NCBI GenBank assembly: GCA_041740935.1
Contig: JBGSLA010000179.1
Location: 1-7,431, forward strand
DNA from: JBGSLA01 sp041740935
GTDB lineage: Bacteria > Desulfobacterota > Desulfobaccia > Desulfobaccales > 0-14-0-80-60-11
Direction of reading: 5' to 3'
DNA: 7,431 bases
Within the stretch, counting starts at the first letter, position 1. Each line of letters begins with the position of its first letter. The translations under genes and the position numbers were made by a program. Shown here in pieces: positions 1-5,415 of the stretch. The notes beneath the pieces are model-generated. The model did no database searches and was not told the DNA's origin. It was given only the letters and a program-made list of their open reading frames with translations.

Positions 1-1131
1 GATCCGGGGCAGCAGGGCCTGGGCCAGGTCCTCGGCTTGAAAACGCGCCGGCACCACATCGGCCACCAGACCCCACGCCCTCAGGGCCTGGGCCGTGGCC
101 GGGCCGATGGCCGCCAGCTTTGCCCCCCCCAGGGCCCGCACATCCAGGCCATTTTCAAACAGCCGCTGAAAAAAGGCCGCCACCCCGTTGGCGCTGGTGA
201 AAATCAGCCAGTGATATTCGGCCAGACGGGCCAGGGCCGCGTCCAGGGGGCCGAAGTCGTCCGGCGGCGCAATCTCCAGGGTGGGGATTTCGAGACAATG
301 GGCCCCGGCCTCGGCGAGGAGGTCCACCAGGGCGCTGGCCTGCTCCCGGGTGCGGGTGACCACGGCAAGCTTGCCGAACAGGGGGCGTTTTTCCCACCAG
401 GCCAGGCGATGCCTAAGTTCCACCACGCCCCCCACCACCAGGATGGCCGGGGGCCGAAGGCCGGCCTCTGTGGCCCTGACGGCAATGTCCGCCAAGGTCC
501 CCGTCACGGTGCGCTGGCCGGGGAGGGTGCCGGACTGGATGACCGCGGCCGGCGTGGCTGAAGACCTGCCGGCCTCCACCAGCCGCCGGCAGTTTTTCGC
601 CAAGTTTTTGACCCCCATGAGAAAGACCAGGGTGCCGGGGTTTTGGCCCAGGTTGTCCCAGGGGATGGTGCTTTCTGCTTTGGTGGGGTCCTCGTGGCCG
701 GTGATGAAGGTGACCAGCGTGGTGTGGGCCCGGTGGGTCACGGGGATGCCGGCGTAGGCGGGCACCGCCACCGCGGAGGTGACCCCGGGTACCACCTCGA
801 AGGGGACGCCGGCCGCGGCCAGGGCCTCGGCCTCCTCGCCCCCCCGCCCGAAGACAAAAGGGTCGCCGCCCTTGAGGCGCACCACGGTGAGCCCCGCCCT
901 GGCCTTGTCCACCAGCAGCTGGTTGATGCCCCCCTGGGGCAGGGTGTGATCCCCGGCCTTTTTGCCCACATAGATGACCTCGGCGTCAGGCCGCGCCTCT
1001 TTCAGGAGTTCCGGGCCGGCCAATTGGTCATAGACGATGACGTCGGCCCGGGCCAACAGTTTCAGGCCCTTGACGGTCAGAAGGCCGGGGTCGCCGGGCC
1101 CGGCACCCACCAGATAGACTTTTTCAAACAT
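1..1131 (-). CDS. cobA-hemD: Bifunctional uroporphyrinogen-III C-methyltransferase / uroporphyrinogen-III synthase (CobA-HemD fusion), C-terminus cut by window edge
   Basis: The reverse strand reads without a stop from ATG at 1131 to base 1 (377 residues), so the 3' end lies outside. Residues 1-240 are an SAM-dependent uroporphyrinogen-III methyltransferase: VGAGPGDPGLLT at 8-19, the glycine-rich VRLKGGDPFVFGRGGEE at 84-100, VPGVTSA at 114-120 and TGH at 144-146. This enzyme makes precorrin-2, the branch point to siroheme and cobalamin. From about residue 253 a HemD domain begins (VVTRTREQA at 258-266, FTSANG at 311-316, AIGPATA at 341-347); HemD cyclises hydroxymethylbilane to uroporphyrinogen III. 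HemD is usually about 250 residues, so roughly half of it is missing here. Such fusions are common in anaerobic Deltaproteobacteria and Firmicutes, where siroheme can also lead to heme. Both steps are cytoplasmic. No good Shine-Dalgarno is visible before the ATG, but no other in-frame start lies just upstream. A G/C-rich palindromic repeat sits in the leader. Confidence 0.95.
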   Translation of the reverse strand, partial: MFEKVYLVGAGPGDPGLLTVKGLKLLARADVIVYDQLAGPELLKEARPDAEVIYVGKKAGDHTLPQGGINQLLVDKARAGLTVVRLKGGDPFVFGRGGEEAEALAAAGVPFEVVPGVTSAVAVPAYAGIPVTHRAHTTLVTFITGHEDPTKAESTIPWDNLGQNPGTLVFLMGVKNLAKNCRRLVEAGRSSATPAAVIQSGTLPGQRTVTGTLADIAVRATEAGLRPPAILVVGGVVELRHRLAWWEKRPLFGKLAVVTRTREQASALVDLLAEAGAHCLEIPTLEIAPPDDFGPLDAALARLAEYHWLIFTSANGVAAFFQRLFENGLDVRALGGAKLAAIGPATAQALRAWGLVADVVPARFQAEDLAQALLPRI

Positions 1132-1176
1132 ATGAGACGGTTTTCGGTTTGCGGTTTTCCGCCGTGAAAAGTTCGA

Positions 1177-1261
1177 GGTGGGGGAGGGGGGTGCCCACGG
1201 GCTGGAAGCCCGTGCTACCGGGGCCGTGGGCCCCTGCCCCCTCCCCCAGTCCTCCCCCCAG
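1177..1261 (-). repeat. G/C-rich palindromic repeat (REP-like), copy 1
   Basis: Bases 1177-1221 are an exact 45-nt reverse complement of 6619-6663, and similarity continues to 1249 (69 of 73 identical). The core is a perfect hairpin, CACGGGCT (1196-1203), loop GGA, AGCCCGTG (1207-1214). Read on the minus strand, a G-rich arm at 1241-1261 opens the element and matches 7398-7418 at 20 of 21 positions. AACTTTTCA follows the core at 1165-1173 (minus), as it follows copy 2. The element lies between the hemerythrin-like gene and cobA-hemD, in the leader of the latter. It encodes nothing convincing. It resembles REP-type intergenic palindromes; assignment to a named family would need a genome search. 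Confidence 0.85.
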
Positions 1262-1350
1262 AAAGGCTTTTCATGCTTTCCGGGTGAGCCGCAGGTTCAT
1301 GAGCAACTGTTTAATAAAATCCCTTCATGGAGCGCCGCCGGCCTCAGATT

Positions 1351-1932
1351 TTACTTCCGCCCCAACCCGCAGGCCCGCCGGTTCTCGATGGCCGCCACCG
1401 CGCCCCCATATTTTTCATGGATCAGCTGCCGGTCGAACTCCCACATCCGGGCCAGCAGGGCTTCTTTTTCCGCGGGGGTGAAATATGACATGCAGGGGAT
1501 GAAGAAGTGCTGGTCTTCGGTGGCGATGTGCCTGGGATAGATGGCGGTGAGCTTGTCCATAAAAAATAAAATCTGGCCCACGGCCTCCGGCTCCTCCCGG
1601 AGGTAGTTTTCCTTGGCGGCCACCAGCCCTTTGGTGTAGTCCCGGGCCAGCACATGCTCGGCGGTCAATTCGTCCAAAGTCTTTTTCAGTTCGGGATCGA
1701 GCTCTTTGGCGGCCAGCTCGGCAAAGAGAATGTCCTCCTCCTTGCCGTGGTGGCAGCGGTCGGCGTAGGTGCGCAGGAAATCCACCGCCACGTCGATGAA
1801 CACCGGGTCCACAAAGGCGAACTTGGGGTCCACCAGAATGTTCGCCCGGATGCGCTCCAATTCCTGGCGTATCAGTCTCACCATGCGTTCAATGAGGCGG
1901 TGCTCGGTCATCAACGGGCCGATGGGCTGCAT
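1351..1932 (-). CDS. Hemerythrin-like domain protein
   Basis: A 193-residue, mostly helical protein with the spaced His/Glu pattern of the hemerythrin/HHE family. Candidate di-iron ligands are H11 in TEHRLIE, H61-H62 with E65-E66 in HHGKEEDILF, H93 in TAEHVLARDY, and H135 with E139 in PRHIATEDQHF (H142 also nearby). Family members bind O2, or sense or handle O2, NO or iron through a di-iron centre. No signal peptide or membrane segment is visible, so it is probably cytoplasmic. The ATG at 1932 is preceded by AGGAG (1940-1944, minus) at 7 nt, which fixes the start. It follows the DUF362 gene on the same strand after 177 nt largely occupied by a heptamer array, so co-transcription is possible but not shown. 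The exact role (O2 carrier, sensor or iron-repair type) cannot be told from sequence. Confidence 0.88.
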   Translation of the reverse strand: MQPIGPLMTEHRLIERMVRLIRQELERIRANILVDPKFAFVDPVFIDVAVDFLRTYADRCHHGKEEDILFAELAAKELDPELKKTLDELTAEHVLARDYTKGLVAAKENYLREEPEAVGQILFFMDKLTAIYPRHIATEDQHFFIPCMSYFTPAEKEALLARMWEFDRQLIHEKYGGAVAAIENRRACGLGRK

Positions 1933-1977
1933 GAGTTAGCTCCTGTGTTCTTGAGGGAAGAACTGGGATGACCAGGC

Positions 1978-1991
1978 ATCAGTTATCAGTT
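1978..1991. repeat. Two inverted heptamers flanking the heptamer array
   Basis: ATCAGTT occurs twice in tandem (1978-1984 and 1985-1991). Its reverse complement AACTGAT matches the style of the degenerate units in the main array (for example AACTGAT at 2076-2082), so this looks like a short outlying piece of the same repeat in the opposite orientation. It lies 46 bp before the hemerythrin-like ATG in transcription direction. Confidence 0.5.
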
Positions 1992-2016
1992 TTCTGCAAT
2001 CTCAAATAGTTGTACC

Positions 2017-2107
2017 GATCTCTGATCTCTGATCTCTGATCTCTGATCTCTGATCTCTGATCACTGATCACTGGTAACTGATTACTGGTCACTGGTAACT
2101 GGTCACT
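2017..2107. repeat. Tandem array of 13 heptamers (GATCTCT type)
   Basis: Thirteen contiguous 7-bp units. Units 1-6 are perfect GATCTCT (2017-2058), units 7-8 are GATCACT (2059-2072), and units 9-13 are degenerate: GGTAACT, GATTACT, GGTCACT, GGTAACT, GGTCACT (2073-2107). The array ends two bases before the stop codon of the DUF362 gene and fills half of the gap to the hemerythrin-like gene. It holds eight GATC sites spaced exactly 7 bp apart. The perfect units at one end and mixed units at the other suggest expansion by slippage at the low-coordinate end. The minus strand is open through the array, but a 7-codon repeat peptide there has no start or independent support, so it is treated as non-coding. 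Confidence 0.9.
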
Positions 2108-2109
2108 GA

Positions 2110-3228
2110 TTATACCTTCACCAACTCATATTCCCTGGTCCCCAGACCGAGCTGCTCGGCGTACTCCAACTGGATGGGCCAGTCGATCTGGGGGTAGATG
2201 GCTTTGAATTTATCCACCCCGGGGGAGAGGTCCTGGAGTTGGGAGCCGGGGAGGCCGGGGGCCTTGTTCACCAGGTCGGCCGAGGCCTGGTCGATGGCCA
2301 CCGGGTCGCGGCCGGCCAGGATGCCGATGTCCCCCACGATGGGAAAATCGTTAAAGCCGTAGCAGTCGCAGGCCGGGGACACCTGGGTGACAAAATTGAT
2401 GAACAGGGCCCGGTCCCGCTTGTTCAGCAGGACCCCGTAGGCGTATTCCACCATTTTTTTGAGGAACACCGGGATGGCTTCGTTCCACTGGATCTGGATA
2501 TTGCCGTAGGGGCAGACGGAGATGCACTCGGCGCAGCCGACGCATTTTTTGGGGTCGATGACCGCTTTTTCGGTCTCGGGGTTGATGTGGATGGCTTCCA
2601 CCGCGCAGTGGGCCACGCATTCGCCGCAGCCGGTGCACTTTTTCTGGGTGATAACCGGGGAAATGTTGCTGTGCTGGGCCATCTTGCCTTTGCGGGAGGC
2701 CCCGCCCATGCACAGGTTTTTGATGGCCCCGCCGAAGCCCGCCATTTCGTGCAGCTTGAAATGGCTCATGGCCACCAGGCCCTCGGCCTCTTGGACGGCC
2801 TCGGCCAGGAAGACGGTTTTGAACTGCTCCTTATTGATCTCCACTTCCACTTCGGCCTTGCCGGTGAGGCCGTCGGCGATGACCACCGGGGCCCGGGTGA
2901 CCGCATAAGCAAAGCCGTTTTCGATGGCGGTGGTGAGGTGGCTCACCGCCTCGGTGCGGGTCCCCAGGTACAGGGTGTTGCTGTCGGTGAGAAAGGGGTT
3001 GGCGCCTTGGCCCCAAAGTTCATCCACCACCAGGCGCACGAAGTTGGGGCGGATGTAGGAGGTGTTGCCCTTTTCCCCGAAGTGGAGCTTGACCGCGACG
3101 AGGGGCCGCTTTTTTTTGCGCTGGACAATGCTTTTGACCTCCAGGGCCTTGAGGAGCTTGCCGAATTTCTGGAAATTGGTCTCCTTCAGAGAGGCTCTCA
3201 GGTCCATGAAATAGACGGTGCTGGGCAT
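2110..3228 (-). CDS. DUF362 domain protein with two [4Fe-4S] ferredoxin motifs
   Basis: A 372-residue protein of the DUF362 / Fe-S center type (COG2768-like). DUF362 sequence lies on both sides of an inserted ferredoxin domain: VAVKLHFGEKGN at 44-55 and SHFKLHEMAGFGGAIKNL at 155-172, then PACDCYGFNDFPIVGDIG at 285-302 and GRDPVAIDQASADL at 306-319. The insert carries C198, C201, C204, C208 and C229, C232, C235, C239, each in CxxCxxCxxxC spacing and so expected to hold one [4Fe-4S] cluster. C287 and C289 may be further ligands. No signal peptide or membrane span is seen. The biochemical role of this family is not established; electron transfer coupled to an unknown reaction is inference. AAGGT (3234-3238, minus) 5 nt before the ATG at 3228 supports the start. 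The hemerythrin-like gene follows on the same strand. Confidence 0.9.
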   Translation of the reverse strand: MPSTVYFMDLRASLKETNFQKFGKLLKALEVKSIVQRKKKRPLVAVKLHFGEKGNTSYIRPNFVRLVVDELWGQGANPFLTDSNTLYLGTRTEAVSHLTTAIENGFAYAVTRAPVVIADGLTGKAEVEVEINKEQFKTVFLAEAVQEAEGLVAMSHFKLHEMAGFGGAIKNLCMGGASRKGKMAQHSNISPVITQKKCTGCGECVAHCAVEAIHINPETEKAVIDPKKCVGCAECISVCPYGNIQIQWNEAIPVFLKKMVEYAYGVLLNKRDRALFINFVTQVSPACDCYGFNDFPIVGDIGILAGRDPVAIDQASADLVNKAPGLPGSQLQDLSPGVDKFKAIYPQIDWPIQLEYAEQLGLGTREYELVKV

Positions 3229-3375
3229 AGTTCACCTTTGATAGTGTTCAAAGTTCATGGTTTAAGATTTTTTTAACATAAGCAGTTCATTCAAAAATTT
3301 TTTGAAGAATATTTGCTTGGATTTTCCTGTTATTATGAATAACTATTATTCTAAATTATAAGAACATAATATTTT
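3229..3375. other. AT-rich leader of the DUF362 gene, no gene seen
   Basis: This stretch is much richer in A and T than the surrounding genes. It contains a near-perfect palindrome TTCAAAAA/TTTTTTGAA (3290-3306) and a TATAAT on the minus strand (3355-3360) that could be a -10 box for the DUF362 gene, but no -35 hexamer stands at a normal distance. It probably holds the DUF362 promoter; the exact site is not resolved. Confidence 0.4.
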
Positions 3376-3506
3376 GAGCCTCTTGCAAAAATCTCCAGGG
3401 AGAGGAATTGTCATTCTGAGCGAAGCGAAGAATCTCGTATTTTCAAAAGCTTTAGATCCTTCACTTCGTTCAGGATGACAAAATGAGCCACTTTTGCAAG
3501 AGCCTC
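3376..3506. repeat. 131-bp nested inverted repeat, MITE-like, non-coding
   Basis: The outer arms GAGCCTCTTGCAAAA (3376-3390) and TTTTGCAAGAGCCTC (3492-3506) are inverted repeats with one mismatch in 15. Inside them is a second inverted pair of 27 nt (3409-3435 and 3454-3480) matching at 23 of 27 positions. The inner arm contains TCATTCTGAGCGAAGCGAAG, a string I recognise from dispersed intergenic repeats in many bacteria. There is no ORF of note and no clear target-site duplication. The whole could fold into one long hairpin. It could be a miniature transposable element or a repeat spread by another route. Confidence 0.75.
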
Positions 3507-3552
3507 ATTTTGTTATTTAAAATAAAGTTCCCCTACGAAAGAACCTATAACT

Positions 3553-3579
3553 CCCTCTCCCCTTAAAAAGGGGAGAGGG
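3553..3579. repeat. CCCTCTCC-type hairpin with following T-run
   Basis: A perfect 12-bp stem, CCCTCTCCCCTT (3553-3564) and AAGGGGAGAGGG (3568-3579), closes on a 3-nt AAA loop and is followed by eight T from 3582. In shape it is a rho-independent terminator for plus-strand transcription, but no plus-strand gene precedes it. The stem core recurs at 3784-3810, so it is better read as a member of a dispersed palindrome family. Confidence 0.7.
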
Positions 3580-3626
3580 GATTTTTTTTCTCTTCTGGTA
3601 GGAAGAGAAGGGATTTTTTTCTCTTC
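3578..3626. repeat. Short direct repeat of a G3-A-T-run-CTCTTC unit
   Basis: GGGATTTTTTTTCTCTTC (3578-3595) is repeated at 3610-3626 with one T fewer. Between them TCTCTTC (3589-3595) can pair with GAAGAGA (3602-3608). This is probably a small local duplication at a homopolymer; no function is evident. Confidence 0.55.
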
Positions 3627-3783
3627 CTCTTCCACAAAGAAATAAGATTTTTTACTGTGTTAAGGTTTCTTGTTCAAGTCGCTGAAATTGACCTCGGCAG
3701 AGAGGCCCGTACCGCTACTTTTCAGGGTTTATGGTGCCAGCGGCGATCAAGCCGCGTTTGCCCTGAGATGCTCCTGATATACC
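3627..3783. other. Non-coding stretch with one weak stem-loop
   Basis: No credible gene was seen. At 3722-3766 TCAGGG/CCCTGA arms enclose an inner GCGGC (3740-3744), loop GATCAA, GCCGC (3751-3755). This could be a small structured element or chance. The rest shows nothing recognisable. Confidence 0.3.
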
Positions 3784-3825
3784 CCCTCTCCCCCCGCAGG
3801 GGGGAGAGGGTTGGGGGGAGGGGGG
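3784..3825. repeat. CCCTCTCC-type hairpin fused to a G-quadruplex motif
   Basis: CCCTCTCCCCCC (3784-3795), loop GCA and GGGGGGAGAGGG (3799-3810) form a perfect 12-bp stem, sharing its CCCTCTCCCC core with the hairpin at 3553-3579. The right arm continues into two more G-runs, giving G6-N3-G3-N2-G6-N1-G6 over 3799-3825, a textbook G-quadruplex pattern on the plus strand. The hairpin and the quadruplex use the same G bases. It lies about 160 bp past the GAPDH stop codon. The CCCTCTCC...GGGAGAGGG palindrome is common between genes in many bacteria. Confidence 0.8.
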
Positions 3826-3986
3826 ATCATTTTTTATCCCTATAGATGCCGTTGACTCAAGAGGAACTGTTTCGAGAAAATTGGTACGGCAAGAGGACCA
3901 AAAGTTGTGAACCGCTCGACCCCCCAATGCTGGTTTGCTGATTTCCTCACATAATCTCAACACTCAGCGAGCCGGCGCCGGTGAGC

Positions 3987-4979
3987 TTATCCCCCCAGGA
4001 GGCGCACTGCTTCCCGGACCATCTGGTTGGTGTAGCCCCACTCGTTGTCGTACCAGGTCATGATTTTGAGGAGGTCGCCGTCCACCACCTGGGTCATGCT
4101 GAGTTCCACCACCGAGGCCCGGGGGTCCCGGATGACGTCCGAGGACACCAGGGGGTCTTGGGATACGCCCATAATCCCCTTATATCGGGGGGTCTCGGCT
4201 TCCTGGCGGAGGATGTCGTTGACCTCCTTGGCGGTGGTGGCCTTGTCCAGGACCATGACGATGTCGGCCAGGGAGCCGCAGGGCACCGGGCCGCGCACCG
4301 CCACCCCGTCGAATCTGCCCTTCAGGTGGGGCAGGATGTCCGTGGTGGCCTTGGCCGCGCCGGTGCTGGTGGGCACGAAGTTGGCGGCCCCGGCCCGGCC
4401 CCGGGCGAACTTTTTGGCGGGCCCGTCCACGATGGCCTGGCTGGAGGTGTAGGCGTGAATGGTGGTCATGGTGGCCTTTTTGATGCCTAAGTGCCGGTCG
4501 ATGATCTCCACTATGGGGGCGATGCAGTTGGTGGTGCAGGAGGCGCAGGAAAAAGTTTGCTCACCCGCCGGGGGCTGGGTGACGCCGTGCACGATGGTGC
4601 ACATCACATCCTTGGGCGGAGCGGACAGGAGCACGTATTTGGCGCCGCCCTGGAGGTGTTTCTGCAGGCCCTCGGTGTTGGTGAACACCCCGGTGGACTC
4701 AAACACCAGGTCAATGCCCATGTCCTTCCAGGGAAGCTGGGCCGGGTCTTTGACGCTTAAAAATTTGATGGTTTGGCTGTCCACCACCAGATTGCCGTCC
4801 TGGACGGTGACGGTCCGGTGATAGCGGCCGTAGACGGTGTCATATTTGAGCAGATAGACCAGGTTGTCCAGGGGCATGAGGTCGTTTACGGCCACCAGGT
4901 TCAACTTGGTGTTGTCCAAAATGATCTTCAGCGCGGCCCGGCCGATGCGTCCCATACCGTTAATCGCCACGTTTGCCAT
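3987..4979 (-). CDS. gap: Type I glyceraldehyde-3-phosphate dehydrogenase
   Basis: A 330-residue enzyme of normal family length. It interconverts glyceraldehyde 3-phosphate and 1,3-bisphosphoglycerate with NAD(P) in the cytoplasm (glycolysis/gluconeogenesis). The Rossmann motif is NGMGRIGR at 7-14; the catalytic cysteine is C148 in SCASCTTNC (144-152); the catalytic base is H175 in TTIHAYT (172-178); STG at 205-207 and R229 belong to the phosphate sites. D33 in VNDL, which normally selects NAD, is kept. Two places look less usual: the common RVPTPN loop is RGPVPCGSLADI (229-240), and the residue equivalent to L187 of Bacillus enzymes is G186, next to a conserved proline. A strong AGGAGG (4985-4990, minus) 5 nt before the ATG fixes the start. 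The gene is divergent from rmlB. No clear terminator follows the stop. Confidence 0.97.
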   Translation of the reverse strand: MANVAINGMGRIGRAALKIILDNTKLNLVAVNDLMPLDNLVYLLKYDTVYGRYHRTVTVQDGNLVVDSQTIKFLSVKDPAQLPWKDMGIDLVFESTGVFTNTEGLQKHLQGGAKYVLLSAPPKDVMCTIVHGVTQPPAGEQTFSCASCTTNCIAPIVEIIDRHLGIKKATMTTIHAYTSSQAIVDGPAKKFARGRAGAANFVPTSTGAAKATTDILPHLKGRFDGVAVRGPVPCGSLADIVMVLDKATTAKEVNDILRQEAETPRYKGIMGVSQDPLVSSDVIRDPRASVVELSMTQVVDGDLLKIMTWYDNEWGYTNQMVREAVRLLGG

Positions 4980-5273
4980 GGGTGCCTCCTTTGTCCGAAT
5001 GGTTTAACCAGCCAATTGGTTCATCATGAGGTAAGTATCGGGTATTTTGGCGGATGTGGTGAATGATTCGGGTGAAAACCGCAGGTCAGCGCGTGCGAGG
5101 CGCAAGCCTCATTTCTGAAACCATTACATCATAGCACGGGAAAAGGCTCTTGGGTAGATGAGGTTTGAACTTTGGTGAGGGTATTAAGACCCCGGCAACT
5201 CCTGAAGGCGGGAGGCGCTGCGTTTTCCCGCCCTGCGGTCCTGTTACCGTGAAAATCCGATGGGCAAGGTGGA

Positions 5274-5301
5274 GCAGGCGCCCTCGCCCGGGGGCGGCTG
5301 T
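5274..5301 (-). repeat. Deleted copy of the composite palindrome found at 6740-6788
   Basis: GCAGGCGCCCTCGCC (5274-5288) and CGGGGGCGGCTGT (5289-5301) are exact reverse complements of 6772-6786 and 6742-6754. In the other copy the two blocks are separated by 17 nt (6755-6771); here they touch. The result still folds (CAG/CTG plus CGCCC/GGGCG with one mismatch) and TGCTAC then T7 (5307-5313) follow, so it also looks like a weak terminator for plus-strand transcription upstream of rmlB. Confidence 0.75.
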
Positions 5302-5331
5302 GCTACTTTTTTTCATCCTCCGGGTTTGAGC

Positions 5332-5361
5332 TTTTCAACCGCCGGAAAAGTGTCGTACAAT
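5332..5361 (+). promoter_or_regulatory. Candidate sigma-70 type promoter for rmlB
   Basis: TACAAT at 5356-5361 is a good -10 match, with TTTTCA at 5332-5337 as a poor -35 at 18 bp. It lies about 50 bp before the rmlB start in a locally AT-rich patch. CTTTTC (5331-5336) can pair with GAAAAG (5345-5350) within the spacer. Only the -10 is convincing. Confidence 0.3.
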
Positions 5362-5403
5362 AAAATCTAGAACCAAAATCGAGTTCTTTGCCTGACTTTT
5401 TAC

Positions 5404-5415
5404 GGGGTGATGATG
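5404..5415 (+). promoter_or_regulatory. Overlapping start codons and ribosome site of rmlB
   Basis: The string GGGGTGATGATG offers three in-frame starts: GTG 5407, ATG 5410 and ATG 5413. No Shine-Dalgarno precedes the GTG. GGGG (5404-5407), part of GGTGAT-like complementarity to 16S rRNA, stands 5 nt before ATG 5413, so that ATG is preferred. The other choices add only one or two residues. Confidence 0.4.

Larger units (their letters stand above)
4980..5412. other. Divergent gap between gap and rmlB, no credible gene
   Basis: It must hold the start signals of both genes. Visible structures are GAGGC-GCAA-GCCTC (5097-5110), a small hairpin with a GNRA-type loop; GGCGGGA (5207-5213) pairing with TCCCGCC (5226-5232); a palindrome remnant at 5274-5301 followed by seven T; and a candidate rmlB promoter near 5332-5361. 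No convincing gap promoter was found in the 100 bp before its start. Confidence 0.5.

Noticed and set aside
1149..1540. Two plus-strand frames of 110 and 120 residues
   Set aside because: They overlap the real hemerythrin-like gene in antisense and translate the palindromic repeat; codon pattern fits the minus-strand gene.
2017..2107. CRISPR array
   Set aside because: The units are contiguous 7-bp tandem repeats with no spacers, and no cas genes are present.
2239..3276. 345-residue plus-strand frame opposite the DUF362 gene
   Set aside because: It is an antisense shadow of a GC-rich gene; the minus-strand protein has clear ferredoxin motifs and a good start.
3355..3360. TATAAT on the minus strand as a full promoter for the DUF362 gene
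   Set aside because: A perfect -10 match but no -35 at 16-18 bp; such hexamers are expected by chance in this AT-rich stretch. It is mentioned only within the leader entry.
3715..3963. 82-residue minus-strand frame and an overlapping 62-residue plus-strand frame at 3657-3845
   Set aside because: Both run through the CCCTCTCC hairpin, giving proline/glycine/arginine-rich peptides typical of translated palindromes; no ribosome site or domain.
3972..3981. CCGGCGCCGG palindrome just after the GAPDH stop as a terminator
   Set aside because: It has no room for a loop beyond two bases and no T-run follows on the minus strand.
5001..5021. AACCA...TGGTT and CCAATTGG symmetry before GAPDH as an operator
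   Set aside because: The arms are only five to eight bases and no second copy or promoter context supports it.
5086..5316. 76-residue reading frame on the minus strand between gap and rmlB
   Set aside because: Its GGAGG touches the ATG with no spacing, its first codons are the T-run and palindrome remnant at 5274-5313 read backward, and the peptide has no recognisable domain.
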